64,000 nt of DNA from Roseibium hamelinense (GTDB taxonomy: Bacteria > Pseudomonadota > Alphaproteobacteria > Rhizobiales > Stappiaceae). The translations under genes were made by a program, and so were the position numbers. The stretch is taken from assembly GCF_007830545.1 (NCBI RefSeq), contig NZ_VLLF01000009.1:62001-126000 (forward strand), read 5' to 3'. The notes below the pieces were generated by a model. The model ran no database searches. It saw nothing but the letters and a program-made list of their open reading frames with translations, and was not told where the DNA came from. Below are positions 27,645 through 38,600 of the stretch, piece after piece (position 1 is the stretch's first letter; each line of letters begins with the position of its first letter).

Positions 27645-28988
27645 CTAGGCGGCGGACCTTGCAACAACCTCGGCAATATCATTTACAACTTGATTGACAA
27701 GATCGGCATCGTCACCTTCTGCCATAACGCGGATCAATGGTTCTGTCCCGGACGCCCGGATGACCAACCGACCCGCATTCCCGAGTCTCATCTCACCGTC
27801 ATGGATCGCGGATTTAACCTCATCCTGTGCAAGAGGCTCGCCGCCAGCATATCGTACGTTCTTCAAGATCTGCGGAACTGGGTCGAAACGGCGGCATACT
27901 TCAGACACCGGTCGGTCCAGATCCTTGATACAGGCCATGACTTGCAAGGCAGCGATCAAGCCGTCACCGGTTGTCGTGAAGTCCGACATAACTATGTGCC
28001 CCGACTGTTCGCCGCCTACATTGAAACCGCCAGCGCGCATCTGCTCGACCACGTAGCGATCCCCGACCTTAGTTCGCACAAGGTTGAGGCCCAGGCCGTC
28101 CAAATAGCGCTCTAAGCCCAAATTTGACATGACAGTTGCAACTATGCCCGGTGCAGACAACCTGTTGCTTGCCTGCCATGACTGGGCAACAACGGCCATT
28201 AGCTGATCGCCATCGATCACTGAACCGTTCTCGTCAACGATAATAACCCGGTCTGCGTCGCCGTCCAAAGCGATGCCGATATCAGCGCGGACTTCATGCA
28301 CTTTCCTGGAAAGAGCTTGCGTAGAAGTCGAACCACACTCCTTATTGATGTTAAACCCGTCCGGTGTGACACTGATCGAAAAGACATCTGCACCAAGCTC
28401 CCAAAGAGCCTCGGGAGCGACACGATAGGCCGCACCGTTCGCGCAATCGATCACCACCCGCAGACCCTCAAGACTCATCTCACGCGGCAATGTGCGCTTG
28501 GCAAATTCAATGTACCTTTGCTGGGCACCATCAATGCGCTTGGCCCGCCCCAGATCCCGGCTGCTGGACAAATGCCCGCTCATGTCTTGGTCGACCAGCT
28601 CTGCGATTGCGTTTTCGATTTCATCGCTAAGCTTGAAACCATCCGGACCAAAGAATTTGATGCCGTTGTCTTCGAATGGGTTGTGAGATGCAGAAATCAT
28701 GACCCCCAAGTCGGCTCGAAGCGATCTCGTCAACATGGCGACTGAAGGTGTCGGCATCGGTCCAAGCAAAAACACGTCCATCCCAACCGACGTAAAGCCA
28801 GCGACCAGGGCGTTTTCAATCATATAGCCCGAGAGCCGCGTGTCTTTTCCGATGACAACTCTGTGCCTATGGCCACCATTCTTGAAGGCCAGTCCTGCCG
28901 CCATTCCGACCTTAAGAGCCGTTTCTGCGGTCATAGGATGCACGTTTGCACGGCCGCGGATACCATCGGTTCCGAAGAGTTTTCGCAT
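27645..28988 (-). CDS. glmM: Phosphoglucosamine mutase GlmM
   Basis: A 447-residue alpha-phosphohexomutase. The phosphoserine S101 lies in [14 protein letters not shown], the Mg site is [10 protein letters not shown], the sugar-specificity loop is [12 protein letters not shown], and the phosphate-binding loop is [13 protein letters not shown]. It interconverts glucosamine-6-phosphate and glucosamine-1-phosphate on the route to UDP-GlcNAc for peptidoglycan and lipopolysaccharide. It lies downstream of ftsH in the same direction, but a terminator stands between them. Confidence 0.97.
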   Translation of the reverse strand: MRKLFGTDGIRGRANVHPMTAETALKVGMAAGLAFKNGGHRHRVVIGKDTRLSGYMIENALVAGFTSVGMDVFLLGPMPTPSVAMLTRSLRADLGVMISASHNPFEDNGIKFFGPDGFKLSDEIENAIAELVDQDMSGHLSSSRDLGRAKRIDGAQQRYIEFAKRTLPREMSLEGLRVVIDCANGAAYRVAPEALWELGADVFSISVTPDGFNINKECGSTSTQALSRKVHEVRADIGIALDGDADRVIIVDENGSVIDGDQLMAVVAQSWQASNRLSAPGIVATVMSNLGLERYLDGLGLNLVRTKVGDRYVVEQMRAGGFNVGGEQSGHIVMSDFTTTGDGLIAALQVMACIKDLDRPVSEVCRRFDPVPQILKNVRYAGGEPLAQDEVKSAIHDGEMRLGNAGRLVIRASGTEPLIRVMAEGDDADLVNQVVNDIAEVVARSAA

Positions 28989-29079
28989 CAGTCTCAAATG
29001 CCCTTAAAATCTGTCCTTGAGTCTTCTAACCGGAAACCGGCAGCTTTTGGGTCAAAAAGTGTGATCAAGTGTTACCACC

Positions 29080-29116
29080 CACAAACAACAAACGCCCGGT
29101 GGAAAACCACCGGGCG
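29080..29116 (-). terminator. Intrinsic terminator of ftsH
   Basis: CGCCCGGTGG-TTTT-CCACCGGGCG followed by TTTGTTGTTTG on the minus strand, 26 bases after ftsH. Confidence 0.88.
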
Positions 29117-29141
29117 CTCGCGCAAGATTTGTAACTTTCAA

Positions 29142-31064
29142 TCAGGCTTGCGGCTGAGGCTCAAGCCCGCCACCACTCGGCTCGTCGCCGCCGCGCTTTA
29201 CGCCTGCTTTCGGTACAGCTGACGCACGACCGACAGGCTGATCGTCATCCGTATCGCGAACAGGCGGCTTGCCGTTCAACAAATCCTTGATTTCATCACC
29301 TGAAAGGGTCTCATATTCCAGAAGGCCCTTTGCAATCGTGTGAAGTTCGTCTTCGTGTTCGCTCAAGATACGGTTAGCAGTTTCGTAGCCCTGATTTACG
29401 AAAGACTTGATTTCAGCATCCACGATTTTCTGAGTTTCATCGGAGACATGCTGGTTTTTTGCAACCGAGTGACCGAGGAACACTTCCTCTTGGTTTTCGC
29501 CGTACAGGAGTGGTCCGAGTTTGTCGGACATGCCGAACTGTGTGGCCATAGCACGCGCCAGCTTAGTGGCCATCTGGATGTCTCCGGAGGCACCTGACGT
29601 GACTTTTTCATAGCCAAATATCATTTCCTCGGCAACCCTGCCGCCCATCGCTACAGCAAGATCTGCCTTGCATTTTGCGCGTGTCAGGGACACCTGATCC
29701 TTCTCTGGCAAGCGCATTACCATACCAAGCGCACGACCGCGCGGGATGATAGTCGCCTTGTGAATTGGATCAGAAGCCTCCTGATGAAGAGCAACGAGTG
29801 CGTGACCGGCCTCATGATACGCCGTCAGCTTTTTCTCTTCTTCAGTCATGACCAACGTACGGCGCTCCGCGCCCATCATAACCTTGTCTTTGGCGTCCTC
29901 AAATTCGGCCATCGTCACAAGGCGCTTGGACCGACGAGCGGCGAGGAGAGCAGCTTCGTTAACGAGGTTCATCAGGTCGGCCCCGGAAAAGCCCGGAGTC
30001 CCTCTGGCCAGGGTCCGAACATCGACGTCTGGTGCAAGAGGAACCTTACGCATATGGACCTTGAGAATCTTTTCGCGACCGGTGACATCTGGATTCGGAA
30101 CGACGATTTGACGGTCGAAGCGGCCGGGGCGAAGGAGCGCGGGATCAAGAACGTCTGGACGGTTGGTTGCAGCGATGATGATGATGCCTTCATTCGGCTC
30201 AAAACCATCCATTTCCACAAGCAACTGGTTCAAGGTCTGTTCACGCTCATCATTGCCACCGCCAAGTCCGGCTCCACGATGGCGTCCAACCGCGTCGATT
30301 TCGTCAATGAAAATGATGCAGGGGGCATTTTTCTTCGCCTGTTCGAACATGTCGCGAACGCGGCTCGCCCCAACACCGACAAACATTTCAACGAAGTCGG
30401 ATCCTGAGATCGTGAAAAACGGGACGTTCGCCTCTCCTGCTACCGCTCGAGCAGTCAACGTCTTACCGGTGCCCGGGGGCCCGACGAGCAGTACACCGCG
30501 CGGGATGCGGCCACCAAGGCGCTGAAACTTTTGCGGGTCGCGAAGAAACTCGACAATTTCTTGCAGATCTTCCTTCGCTTCATCGATGCCTGCAACATCT
30601 TCAAATGTCACACGGCCGTGTGCTTCGGTCAGCAACTTCGCTTTGGATTTTCCAAAACCCATCGCTTTTCCGCCCGACCCTTGCATTTGCCGCATCACGA
30701 ATATCCAGATGCCGAGAATGATAAGCATCGGCAGCCAGGAGAACAACGCACCGAGAAGCGGGGAGCTCTCAGCCGGCGGACGGGCATTGATCAGGACACC
30801 TTGTGCCTGCAGCTGCTCGATATATTGAGCGTTGTCAGGCGCATATGTCTGGAAGGGGCCACCACTATTATAGTGCCCGGAGATCTTTTGCTCCTGAATG
30901 GTAACGTCTGCAACCTCTCCGCGCTCAACTTGGCTCAAAAACTGCGAAAACGGTACTTCGTTTGCAGCGTTACGCTGTGCCGGATTTTGGAACAGTTGAA
31001 AGAGGGCAATCAAAAGCAGAGCGATGATTACCCAAAGTGCGAAATTTCGAAAATGTGCGTTCAT
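29142..31064 (-). CDS. ftsH: ATP-dependent zinc metalloprotease FtsH
   Basis: A 640-residue membrane protease. Two transmembrane helices (about 7-24 and 105-123) bracket a periplasmic domain. The AAA+ module has Walker [16 protein letters not shown], Walker [16 protein letters not shown] and the SRH region; the peptidase has the zinc motif [11 protein letters not shown]. It degrades damaged membrane proteins and regulators including RpoH and LpxC in relatives. AAGGG lies six bases before ATG 31064. It is downstream of tilS with a 223-base gap. Confidence 0.97.
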   Translation of the reverse strand: MNAHFRNFALWVIIALLLIALFQLFQNPAQRNAANEVPFSQFLSQVERGEVADVTIQEQKISGHYNSGGPFQTYAPDNAQYIEQLQAQGVLINARPPAESSPLLGALFSWLPMLIILGIWIFVMRQMQGSGGKAMGFGKSKAKLLTEAHGRVTFEDVAGIDEAKEDLQEIVEFLRDPQKFQRLGGRIPRGVLLVGPPGTGKTLTARAVAGEANVPFFTISGSDFVEMFVGVGASRVRDMFEQAKKNAPCIIFIDEIDAVGRHRGAGLGGGNDEREQTLNQLLVEMDGFEPNEGIIIIAATNRPDVLDPALLRPGRFDRQIVVPNPDVTGREKILKVHMRKVPLAPDVDVRTLARGTPGFSGADLMNLVNEAALLAARRSKRLVTMAEFEDAKDKVMMGAERRTLVMTEEEKKLTAYHEAGHALVALHQEASDPIHKATIIPRGRALGMVMRLPEKDQVSLTRAKCKADLAVAMGGRVAEEMIFGYEKVTSGASGDIQMATKLARAMATQFGMSDKLGPLLYGENQEEVFLGHSVAKNQHVSDETQKIVDAEIKSFVNQGYETANRILSEHEDELHTIAKGLLEYETLSGDEIKDLLNGKPPVRDTDDDQPVGRASAVPKAGVKRGGDEPSGGGLEPQPQA

Positions 31065-31287
31065 TTCGATCCCTTGACCGCGATACACGCGTGGTGCGGG
31101 GTTTTGGTGTCAGACCCAAGATAGGTCGCACAGACTGATATGCCAAGCGGGTGCGCCACTGTTGCGCAAGTTCACTGTTGTTTTCGTTAAAAATGCTGTT
31201 TTTTCAGCTCTTTTCCGAATGGATAACACGAAGATGTGACGACGCAGAAAATCGGATGCATCACAATTAGCCGATCAAAGGGGTTTT

Positions 31288-32613
31288 TCAGCCGAATTCG
31301 ATCGGTACGCGCTCAATTATAACGCCCTGCGGCCACGGACAACCTAGTGTCGAGCTTGGTAGTGACGAGCCAATCAAATCACCTTTACTCCAAATGGCTG
31401 GCGCACAAGAAAACGACCCTTCGGGCCAACCATCAGGCGACTCAACTTTCAGCCCCCTGGCGGAGAGCAACGGACCAATTGAAAGCGTCTCCATGTCGAG
31501 TGCCGAAACATCGCCACTGATTTTTACACTAAAACGCTGATCCCAAATGCCATTTTGAATATCAGTCAATGCGATGCGATCGGGCGGATTGCGGCCTGCT
31601 TCCTTCCAGACAAAAATGTGGTCATCGTGAAGCTCAACGAACGCTCCTGCGAGCTGAGCCTTTGCCGAGCCACCTGAATGAAGCTCGGCCTCCAAGGCTT
31701 CTAGCTTCTTTAATCGAGATGGCGCTTCCCGGCCTGTGACACGCAAAATCATCTGAGCCAACAGCTTTAAGCGCATTTCAGTCGGCAAACGGGCGAAACG
31801 TCTGTAAGGCATGCGCACAGGACCCGCGGGATGATCTTCAACATCATCCTGCCAGATATCCGAGAGCCAGAACATCAAGGCCTCACTAGCCCGGCGCATT
31901 CGCTCAGCGGTATCGGCTAGTCTTTCCGCAGGACAACCTTCTTCGGCGAGCCTAGCTGCAAGCGCTCTCAATCGGACACGTTTGTAGCCAAGGTCCTCGT
32001 TCGAGGGATCAGTGCACCAAGACACCGCCCTCTCCTCAAGGCTCGCCATTAACCGCAATTTCTGAAAACCTAAAAAAGGTCGCAGCAAATGGAGGCCCTC
32101 TAGGCCGTGTGTATTATCGCGCGACATTCCCCCAAGGCCGTAAATCCCGCTCCCACGGGTCAAGCGGTCCAAAAAGGTCTCCACCTGATCATCTAGATGA
32201 TGGCCCAGAACCAAGGCCGTCAGATCACGAGCGCGCATGGCGTTTGCAAGCAACCTGTAGCGAGCATCTCTCGCCGACGCTTGGACACTGCCACTTGAAA
32301 CCTTATCCCGCCATAAAAGCGTTTCGTGAGAAACATCCAGATCCCGGCAAACGCTTTTCACAAACTCAGCTTCTTCTGCACTCCCCGCCCGAAGCTGATG
32401 ATCGACGGTGAAAGCTTCAAAATAGCCATTCCAATTGGATTTCTTAGCCCACTCATTAAACAACACCAACAAGGCAAGTGAATCGGGTCCACCTGAAACA
32501 GCGAAGGCAAGCCTGTTGACGGTTATGCTGCGAAATACCGCGTCGATCTCTTCATGCGATAGTGGATCAGCTTGCTTCGCAGTCTCAGGCACACTGTGCA
32601 CGCTGGCGCTCAT
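31288..32613 (-). CDS. tilS: tRNA(Ile)-lysidine synthetase TilS
   Basis: A 441-residue protein with the PP-loop FAVSGGPDSLALLVL near residue 38 and the conserved HHLDDQVETFLDRLTRGSG. It ligates lysine to the CAU anticodon of tRNA-Ile to make it read AUA. The C-terminal part is less conserved, as usual. Its start lies 29 bases inside the end of cpoB. Confidence 0.95.
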   Translation of the reverse strand: MSASVHSVPETAKQADPLSHEEIDAVFRSITVNRLAFAVSGGPDSLALLVLFNEWAKKSNWNGYFEAFTVDHQLRAGSAEEAEFVKSVCRDLDVSHETLLWRDKVSSGSVQASARDARYRLLANAMRARDLTALVLGHHLDDQVETFLDRLTRGSGIYGLGGMSRDNTHGLEGLHLLRPFLGFQKLRLMASLEERAVSWCTDPSNEDLGYKRVRLRALAARLAEEGCPAERLADTAERMRRASEALMFWLSDIWQDDVEDHPAGPVRMPYRRFARLPTEMRLKLLAQMILRVTGREAPSRLKKLEALEAELHSGGSAKAQLAGAFVELHDDHIFVWKEAGRNPPDRIALTDIQNGIWDQRFSVKISGDVSALDMETLSIGPLLSARGLKVESPDGWPEGSFSCAPAIWSKGDLIGSSLPSSTLGCPWPQGVIIERVPIEFG

Positions 32614-33511
32614 CTTGAGCCTGACTCAAAACGGCAGGAGCTGCTCCAGGAAACTTGGTAAGCAGCTCAGCAAATGTCGCACAAGCAGCGCCCCGCTCAC
32701 CGAGATTGGTTAATGAAACACCCAGTTTCAAGAGACTGTCCGGGCTTTTGTCATTGCCAGGGTGTTCAGTGTAAGTTTTCAAAAAAGCGTCCGCCGCTTC
32801 GCGGTAGTCGCGCTGGGCGAGCAGGCTTTCGCCGAGCCAGTATTGCGCATTCGCAGACAGTCTATGGTCCGGGTAGGTATCGACGAAATTTCTGAAGGCG
32901 GTTTCGGCTTCCGCATATTGCCCATTGACTGCCAGACTATAAGCCCGGTCATAATCACTGGTCGGGTCGCCAGTCGCAATCAGGCCACCAATTTGGTCCT
33001 CTGACGAGCTGTCAGGGCCAGACTGGCCACCAGAAGCTGCATCAAGCCCACCGGCGAGCGCAGACAGATCTATCGGCTCTCCGCCTGCTCCACCATTACC
33101 GCCGGACTGTTCATAGCCTCCCGACGCAGACCAATCACCATCTCCAGAACCAGAGGCAGACAAGGTGCCAAGCGTCTCGCTGGACGCAGCGAGTTGCTGA
33201 TCACCCCCTGTGCTGGATGAAGCACCACCTGCATCCGATCTGTCCCGTGGCACCGCAGCTCCGCCTTCAAGCTGCTGAAACCGGTATTCATTGTCTTCCT
33301 GCATACGGCGCATCTGCTCCTGCATCTCGCGAAGCTGGAAAGACAGTTGCTCGATTTGGCCGGTCAGCAAGCGTAGGCGCTCTTCCATTTCATTTAGACG
33401 AACGCTAGCTTCGTCGTTTCGTCTCCCAAACAATTGGGCTTGCGACGGGGTAACCGCCGAAACCAGCACGATAGCGCTCAGCACAGTGGCCAGCACTTTG
33501 AATTTGATCAT
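32585..33511 (-). CDS. cpoB: Cell division coordinator CpoB (YbgF)
   Basis: A 308-residue periplasmic protein with a signal peptide (LATVLSAIVLVSAVTPSQA), an N-terminal trimerising coiled coil (about 38-80, Glu/Gln/Arg heptads), a Gly/Ser-rich linker and C-terminal TPR repeats (YDRAYSLAVNGQYAEAETAF, NAQYWLGESLLAQRDYREAA). In E. coli CpoB couples Tol function with septal peptidoglycan synthesis. It follows pal, though with a terminator between. Confidence 0.94.
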   Translation of the reverse strand: MIKFKVLATVLSAIVLVSAVTPSQAQLFGRRNDEASVRLNEMEERLRLLTGQIEQLSFQLREMQEQMRRMQEDNEYRFQQLEGGAAVPRDRSDAGGASSSTGGDQQLAASSETLGTLSASGSGDGDWSASGGYEQSGGNGGAGGEPIDLSALAGGLDAASGGQSGPDSSSEDQIGGLIATGDPTSDYDRAYSLAVNGQYAEAETAFRNFVDTYPDHRLSANAQYWLGESLLAQRDYREAADAFLKTYTEHPGNDKSPDSLLKLGVSLTNLGERGAACATFAELLTKFPGAAPAVLSQAQDERQRAQCA

Positions 33512-33653
33512 TCCATCCTCCGGTCAGCAAAGAACATAAGGGTACGCCCGCAACGCCTTGGGTCAATACCACAGGGCACGCCGAGTTCGGCTAAATTTTG
33601 ACACGCCATGCATCGGATACGGCCATCACGACGTGAAATTGCCATAGGCGCAC

Positions 33654-33681
33654 AAAAAATGCGGGCCGCGCACGGCCCGCA
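33654..33681 (-). terminator. Intrinsic terminator after pal
   Basis: ATGCGGGCCG-TGCG-CGGCCCGCAT followed by a T run on the minus strand, 21 bases after the pal stop. Confidence 0.85.
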
Positions 33682-33702
33682 TTTCTTACAAGATCCGTCC
33701 GA

Positions 33703-34191
33703 TCAATTGGTTGCGTTATTCAACACTGTTACTGCGCGACGGTTTTGCGACCAGCAGCTGTCATTGTTACAGACCGCGACCGGGCGCTCTTTCCCGTAAG
33801 AAATTGTTCGAACACGTGAAGCTGGAACTCCTCTGGAGACAAGATAGTCTCTGGCAGCGGTCGCACGCCGCGCGCCGAGGGCAATATTGTACTGCCGTGT
33901 TCCCCGCTCATCGGCGTGGCCTTCAATGGTAACCGTATAACTGCGATATTGAGTGAGCCACTGCGCCTGTTTGTCCAATGTTGCTCGGGCCTGGCCAGTC
34001 AATGTGGACTGGTCCTCCAAGAAAAATACCCGGTCCCCGACATTCACGACAAAATCCTGACTTGTGCCAGGCTTTGCGTTTGCGCCATCCAGTCCATCTG
34101 GTTTTGTTTGCGCGCAGGCTGCCAAAAACAGCATAGCGCCAATCACTGCTGAGATCCGCGCTCCACGAGCGAACGTCCCCAATCTTAACAT
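33703..34191 (-). CDS. pal: Peptidoglycan-associated lipoprotein Pal
   Basis: A 162-residue outer-membrane lipoprotein: signal with lipobox LFLAAC (lipidated Cys 26), then an OmpA-like domain with VTIEGHADERGTRQYNIALG, the peptidoglycan (diaminopimelate) binding segment. It anchors the outer membrane to the cell wall and is relocated by TolB during constriction. Confidence 0.96.
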   Translation of the reverse strand: MLRLGTFARGARISAVIGAMLFLAACAQTKPDGLDGANAKPGTSQDFVVNVGDRVFFLEDQSTLTGQARATLDKQAQWLTQYRSYTVTIEGHADERGTRQYNIALGARRATAARDYLVSRGVPASRVRTISYGKERPVAVCNNDSCWSQNRRAVTVLNNATN

Positions 34192-34318
34192 CCTCGTTCT
34201 CCTAATCCCCAGCGCGCCCCGGCAGGGTGAACAAACCCTATCCAGTCTTGGTTAAGGCGGCGTTTGAAATCTTGGTAAATCAGACATTAACGTATCTGCT
34301 GATACTTGTCCGACATGC

Positions 34319-35701
34319 TCAATCGATAAGGGGCGACCATGACGGGTCAGAAGCAAAGGCCGGGGTGTTCACCCGCTGCTCATTGTAGCCCGTTAAATCC
34401 ACGGTCCAGACCTGCGGACCACCATTCGCCCCCGGCGTATCGCGGAAAAACACCAGAACGCGGCCATTTGGTGACCAAGCGGGACCTTCGTTGTGATATC
34501 CTTCAGTTAGAATGCGTTCGCCTTTACCGTCCGGTTTCATAACCCCGATCATGAAGCGGCCCTGGTGTTGTTTCGTGAACGCGATCAGATCTCCGCGCGG
34601 CGACCAAACAGGCGTCGAATAGCGGCCAGGACCAAAGGAAATGCGTTGAGCGTTTCCACCATTTGCGCCCATAACATAGAGCTGCTGTGAGCCGCCACGG
34701 TCAGATTCAAACACAATTCGGCTGCCATCGGGCGAGAAAGATGGACTTGTGTCAATTGCAGCGGAGTTCGTGAGACGCGTTGTACGGCGTGAACGCAAGT
34801 CCATTTTGTAAATGTTTGAGTTGGCACCTTGCTGCAGACTCATGACGACGCTTTGGCCATCTGGAGAAAAACGCGGCGCAAACGTCATGCCTGGAAAGTT
34901 GCCAACAATTTCCCGCTGTCCTGTCTCGATGTTCAACAGATACACACTTGGATCCGCCCCGTCGTAGGACATGTAGGTGACTTCCTGGCTGGTCGGCGAA
35001 AAGCGCGGCGTCAAAACAAGATCGTCGCCCCGGGTTAAATACCGGACATTCGCTCCGTCCTGATCCATTATCGCGAGGCGCTTGACGCGGGCATCTTTTG
35101 GTCCGCTTTCGTCGACGAACACAATGCGGGTATCAAAGTAGCCCTTTTCTCCCGTCAGCCTCTCATAGATCGCATCTGCTATGATGTGGGCCAGTCTACG
35201 CCAATTCTCAGGCGTTGTATAAAATTGCTGCCCCAGGATTTGCTCCGAAGCGAATACATCCCAGAGCCGGAATTCAGCGCGCAACCTGCCGTCAGATTGT
35301 TGGATTACCGTACCACTCACCAATGCCTGCGTGCCGATTGTCCTCCAGTCGCCAAAGCGAGGCGTGGTATTCACATTCATGTTCTTTTGAATAAAGCTTG
35401 CCGGATCCAAAGGACGGAATAATCCAGACCGCCTGAGGTCTGCTGCAATTACAGACGTCATGTCCTGCGCAAGCTTAGGATCTCCGCCCTCGGCAGCAAA
35501 ACTCGGCAGAGCAATCGGCAGAGGCTCAATATTGCCTTGGGTTATATCAATCTCGATCAAGGCATACGCCGGACCGGATATTGCAATTGCCGCAATCACG
35601 AGACACAGAGCCGCTGCCCTCAATTTGATGGCGGTCAGGATACGGGCACCTCTCGGCGTTCTGCACATGGACGCTCTTACTCCTAGATTGCTCATTTTCA
35701 T
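34319..35701 (-). CDS. tolB: Tol-Pal system periplasmic protein TolB
   Basis: About 460 residues: a signal peptide ([18 protein letters not shown]), the N-terminal TolB domain ([20 protein letters not shown]) and a six-bladed beta-propeller with repeated FSPDG and SPSWSP-like motifs. It shuttles between Pal and TolA. The start at 35701 lies one base after the tolA stop with GGTGGATGAG upstream; 35695 and 35668 are alternatives. Confidence 0.95.
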   Translation of the reverse strand: MKMSNLGVRASMCRTPRGARILTAIKLRAAALCLVIAAIAISGPAYALIEIDITQGNIEPLPIALPSFAAEGGDPKLAQDMTSVIAADLRRSGLFRPLDPASFIQKNMNVNTTPRFGDWRTIGTQALVSGTVIQQSDGRLRAEFRLWDVFASEQILGQQFYTTPENWRRLAHIIADAIYERLTGEKGYFDTRIVFVDESGPKDARVKRLAIMDQDGANVRYLTRGDDLVLTPRFSPTSQEVTYMSYDGADPSVYLLNIETGQREIVGNFPGMTFAPRFSPDGQSVVMSLQQGANSNIYKMDLRSRRTTRLTNSAAIDTSPSFSPDGSRIVFESDRGGSQQLYVMGANGGNAQRISFGPGRYSTPVWSPRGDLIAFTKQHQGRFMIGVMKPDGKGERILTEGYHNEGPAWSPNGRVLVFFRDTPGANGGPQVWTVDLTGYNEQRVNTPAFASDPSWSPLID

Positions 35702-35702
35702 C

Positions 35703-36641
35703 TCATCCACCAAGCATCTCGCGAGGATCAAAATTGATTATAACTTCCTGCCATGCATCATATTTAGCAACCGGCAACGAGTACGGCGCACACCTCATCA
35801 CCGCACGTACAGCGCTGCTGGCTGCAGCGCGAAAGGCCGGATTACCGCTTGAATTCATGACCTCAGGACTTCCCGACACTTGCCCGCTTTGATCAAGATT
35901 GATCCGAACGCGAACATTCAAGTCTTCAGCCCCAACTGCTCCGACGGGCGGATTCCAGCACTGCGAGATCTGCCCGCGGAGAGCGTCCAATTCTGACTGG
36001 GTCATGCGGACGTTTGCCTCACCTCTCCGGCTGCCAAGTGAAGCTGGAGTGTTGCTCTGTGACGTTGCACCGCCTGCAGGTTCGACTTTGTTGAGAAGCG
36101 CTGCGATCTGATTTGGCTGAAAATTCTCATCCTGCTGCCGCGATGTCCTTGCAGGAGGTGTCGGTTTCGTGCGTGGCACAACGTTCGCCACGATGGGCTC
36201 GGGCTCTGGAGCGGGCGGCGCTTCAGCAGCCGGTTCGGGTGCCGGTTCAGGTTCTGGAACTGGAACTGGATCTGGGGCCGGAGCGGGTTCTGGAGCTGCT
36301 TCCTGATCTTGAACAGGGGCCGGTTCGGGCGTAGGAGCCGGTTCGGGTGCTGGTGTTGGGGCTGGCGGCGTTGCCTGGGTATTTTGCGCTTCGCCGGGTG
36401 TTTCGTCTGGTTCTTCTTGTGTTGGCTCTGGCTGTTCGCTTGGCTGCAGTGCAGCCACATCGCGCACCTCTGCGTCGCGCTCTCCGAGCCGTAACCTTGT
36501 AAGCTCCTCAATCGGAACCAGATCCACCGGCAACGATTCCACTTGCGGAACAGAAAACGAATTAGGTCCGGGCAAGGCCACAAGCCCCCAGAGAAGAACA
36601 ACCGAATGCCCGGTCAAAGACGCAATCAGGCCGACACGCAT
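35703..36641 (-). CDS. tolA: Tol-Pal system protein TolA
   Basis: A 312-residue protein with an N-terminal membrane helix ([21 protein letters not shown]), a long periplasmic Pro/Glu/Ala repeat region (about residues 65-155) in place of the Ala/Lys helix of E. coli, and a C-terminal TonB/TolA-like domain ([39 protein letters not shown]) with two Cys. It links the TolQR motor to TolB/Pal. It follows tolR by six bases. Confidence 0.93.
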   Translation of the reverse strand: MRVGLIASLTGHSVVLLWGLVALPGPNSFSVPQVESLPVDLVPIEELTRLRLGERDAEVRDVAALQPSEQPEPTQEEPDETPGEAQNTQATPPAPTPAPEPAPTPEPAPVQDQEAAPEPAPAPDPVPVPEPEPAPEPAAEAPPAPEPEPIVANVVPRTKPTPPARTSRQQDENFQPNQIAALLNKVEPAGGATSQSNTPASLGSRRGEANVRMTQSELDALRGQISQCWNPPVGAVGAEDLNVRVRINLDQSGQVSGSPEVMNSSGNPAFRAAASSAVRAVMRCAPYSLPVAKYDAWQEVIINFDPREMLGG

Positions 36642-36647
36642 TCTGAC

Positions 36648-37100
36648 TTAAGAGTCCCGTTCCTCGAGAGTTACAAGGCCAAGCCGTTTAAAGCCCGCCG
36701 CATTGATGCGCCCCATCAAACGCATCATGGTTCCGTAGTCGGATTCCTGATCGCCGCGCACATAAATGCGCTCGTCGTAACCGTTTTGGGCGATAGCCTC
36801 CAGTTTCGACACGACCTCATCGATCTGAATTTCCGTATCCTGGATGAAGATCAGACCATCCGCTGTTACCGATATCGTTATCGGCTCTGTATCTCCCTCC
36901 AATGCCTTGGCCCGTGTTTCGGGCAAATCAATCGGCACACCGACAGTCAGCAACGGAGCTGCCACCATAAAAATAATGAGCAGCACAAGCATGACGTCTA
37001 CAAAGGGCGTGACGTTGATCTCGCTGATAGGCTGACGGCGGCGGCGCCTTCGCCGACGCCCGCCGCTGTCCCCACCGCCCGTCCCGGCTTGCATCCCCAT
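36648..37100 (-). CDS. tolR: Tol-Pal system protein TolR
   Basis: A 150-residue ExbD/TolR protein. A run of eight Arg precedes the motif ISEINVTPFVDVMLVLLIIF, whose membrane Asp is the proton-carrying residue of the TolQR motor. The periplasmic domain follows. It begins four bases after tolQ. Confidence 0.96.
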   Translation of the reverse strand: MGMQAGTGGGDSGGRRRRRRRRQPISEINVTPFVDVMLVLLIIFMVAAPLLTVGVPIDLPETRAKALEGDTEPITISVTADGLIFIQDTEIQIDEVVSKLEAIAQNGYDERIYVRGDQESDYGTMMRLMGRINAAGFKRLGLVTLEERDS

Positions 37101-37103
37101 GGA

Positions 37104-37811
37104 TCAAGTCCTCTCGTCGATCTGGCGCGACAAAATGGCGGAGAATTCATCGGCAAAGCCTTCCATCCGGCCAACAGACTTGCCGACATCAGAAGAAAAC
37201 TTGTTGTAAGCAATCACAGCGGGAATCGCGGCTAAAAGACCCAGAGCTGTTGCGAATAGCGCTTCAGCGATGCCCGGAGCGACTACAGCCAAATTCGTAC
37301 TTTCAGACGCAGCAATCGCCTGAAACGAGGTCATGATACCCCATACCGTACCGAAAAGGCCTATAAATGGCGCTGCTGATCCCACACTTGCCAAAACAAG
37401 CAGTCGGCTCTCGAGGCGCTCTGCCTCGCGCTGTATAGTGAGATCCATGACCCGGTCGATGCGCTGTTGCAAGCTTCCCAGAGCAGGTCGCGCGCCCTCG
37501 TGACTTCTCTTCCATTCCCGCATTGCGGCAACAAACAAAGCCGCCAAACCGTGATTGGATCGATTTTGCAGCGTACCATACAGATCTTCGAGCGACTGGC
37601 CGGACCAGAAAACGTTTTCAAACCGGTTCATCTGCCGCTTCGTTCGCGCGTACAGTAGCGCTTTGTCGATGACGATTGCCCAACACCAGACAGAGGCCGC
37701 GATCAGGCCAAGCATGACTATTTTGACGACCAGATGTGCCTGCCAGAAAAGGCCAATAAACGAAATATCGCCTTCCGGCGCAGCCAACGTCGTTTGAACT
37801 AGCTCATTCAT
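37104..37811 (-). CDS. tolQ: Tol-Pal system protein TolQ
   Basis: A 235-residue MotA/TolQ/ExbB protein with three membrane helices (LVVKIVMLGLIAASVWCWAIVI; VGSAAPFIGLFGTVWGIM; ALFATALGLLAAIPAVIAYNKF). It forms the proton-driven ring around TolR that powers outer-membrane constriction at division. First gene of the tolQ-R-A-B-pal run; ybgC lies 240 bases upstream. Confidence 0.96.
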   Translation of the reverse strand: MNELVQTTLAAPEGDISFIGLFWQAHLVVKIVMLGLIAASVWCWAIVIDKALLYARTKRQMNRFENVFWSGQSLEDLYGTLQNRSNHGLAALFVAAMREWKRSHEGARPALGSLQQRIDRVMDLTIQREAERLESRLLVLASVGSAAPFIGLFGTVWGIMTSFQAIAASESTNLAVVAPGIAEALFATALGLLAAIPAVIAYNKFSSDVGKSVGRMEGFADEFSAILSRQIDERT

Positions 37812-38051
37812 ATAGATTTAGACCCCTTGGTCGAACCCGTGTCTTTGCCCTTTAACCCGTCGGCAAACATGTCACTTTCGAAAAGGCTCGACAGTTGCTG
37901 CCTCTCTGACCGCCGATTTTGGCGAAACTTCGACTGTTAGCGCGAATAAGGCTCGTACTACAAAGGAGGGAATTAAGGTTACTGAGTCCTTAACTATACT
38001 CCGAAAAACCGAAAAGTACCCTCACGCGTAGGCTTTGAAAAAGAAAAGAAC

Positions 38052-38522
38052 TTATCGACCCGCCAGCTTTTCAGACAATGAACGCGGCATACGAGTCGGC
38101 CGCCCATCGGACGAGATCACAGCAACCACTACGTCTGCCTCACATAGGATTTCTTTTTGCCGGACAATGCGTTGCTTAAGGAAAATGCGAGCGCCTTTCG
38201 CGCCTTCTAAAGCGGTTTTAACCTCAAGGATATCGTCGATTGAGGCAGGTTTCAAAAACTCCAGGTTCATAGACCTTACTGCGAACGCCAATTGTTGATG
38301 ATTTTTACTGTCGTTCAATTGGTGGTGATGTATTCCAAGAAGCCTCAGAAAGTCAGACCGCCCGCGTTCAAAGAAGCGAACATATGACCCATGATAAACG
38401 ATACCTGTGAAATCTGTATCTTCATAATATACACGTACTGGCAGCACGTGACCGGCCCCAACAAGCCGGCCTGAAATGTCAGACCAGGTATCCACCTTGC
38501 CTCTCCTTTTCGACCCGGCCAA
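38052..38522 (-). CDS. ybgC: Tol-Pal-associated acyl-CoA thioesterase YbgC
   Basis: A 156-residue hotdog-fold thioesterase with the 4-hydroxybenzoyl-CoA thioesterase signature VYYEDTDFTGIVYHGSYVRFFERGR. The Asp in TDFTGIVYH is catalytic. Members hydrolyse acyl-CoA or acyl-ACP and are usually linked with tol genes, as here. Confidence 0.93.
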   Translation of the reverse strand: MAGSKRRGKVDTWSDISGRLVGAGHVLPVRVYYEDTDFTGIVYHGSYVRFFERGRSDFLRLLGIHHHQLNDSKNHQQLAFAVRSMNLEFLKPASIDDILEVKTALEGAKGARIFLKQRIVRQKEILCEADVVVAVISSDGRPTRMPRSLSEKLAGR

Positions 38523-38544
38523 TCGATATCAGCTGTTCGTACAA

Positions 38545-38577
38545 TAAAAAACCCTCGCTCGGGATACCGGCGAGGGC
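38545..38577 (-). terminator. Intrinsic terminator of the chemoreceptor gene
   Basis: CCCTCGC-N11-GCGAGGG followed by six T residues on the minus strand, 24 bases after the stop. Confidence 0.85.
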
Positions 38578-38600
38578 TTAGGGTGTTTGCAACCTTTGGC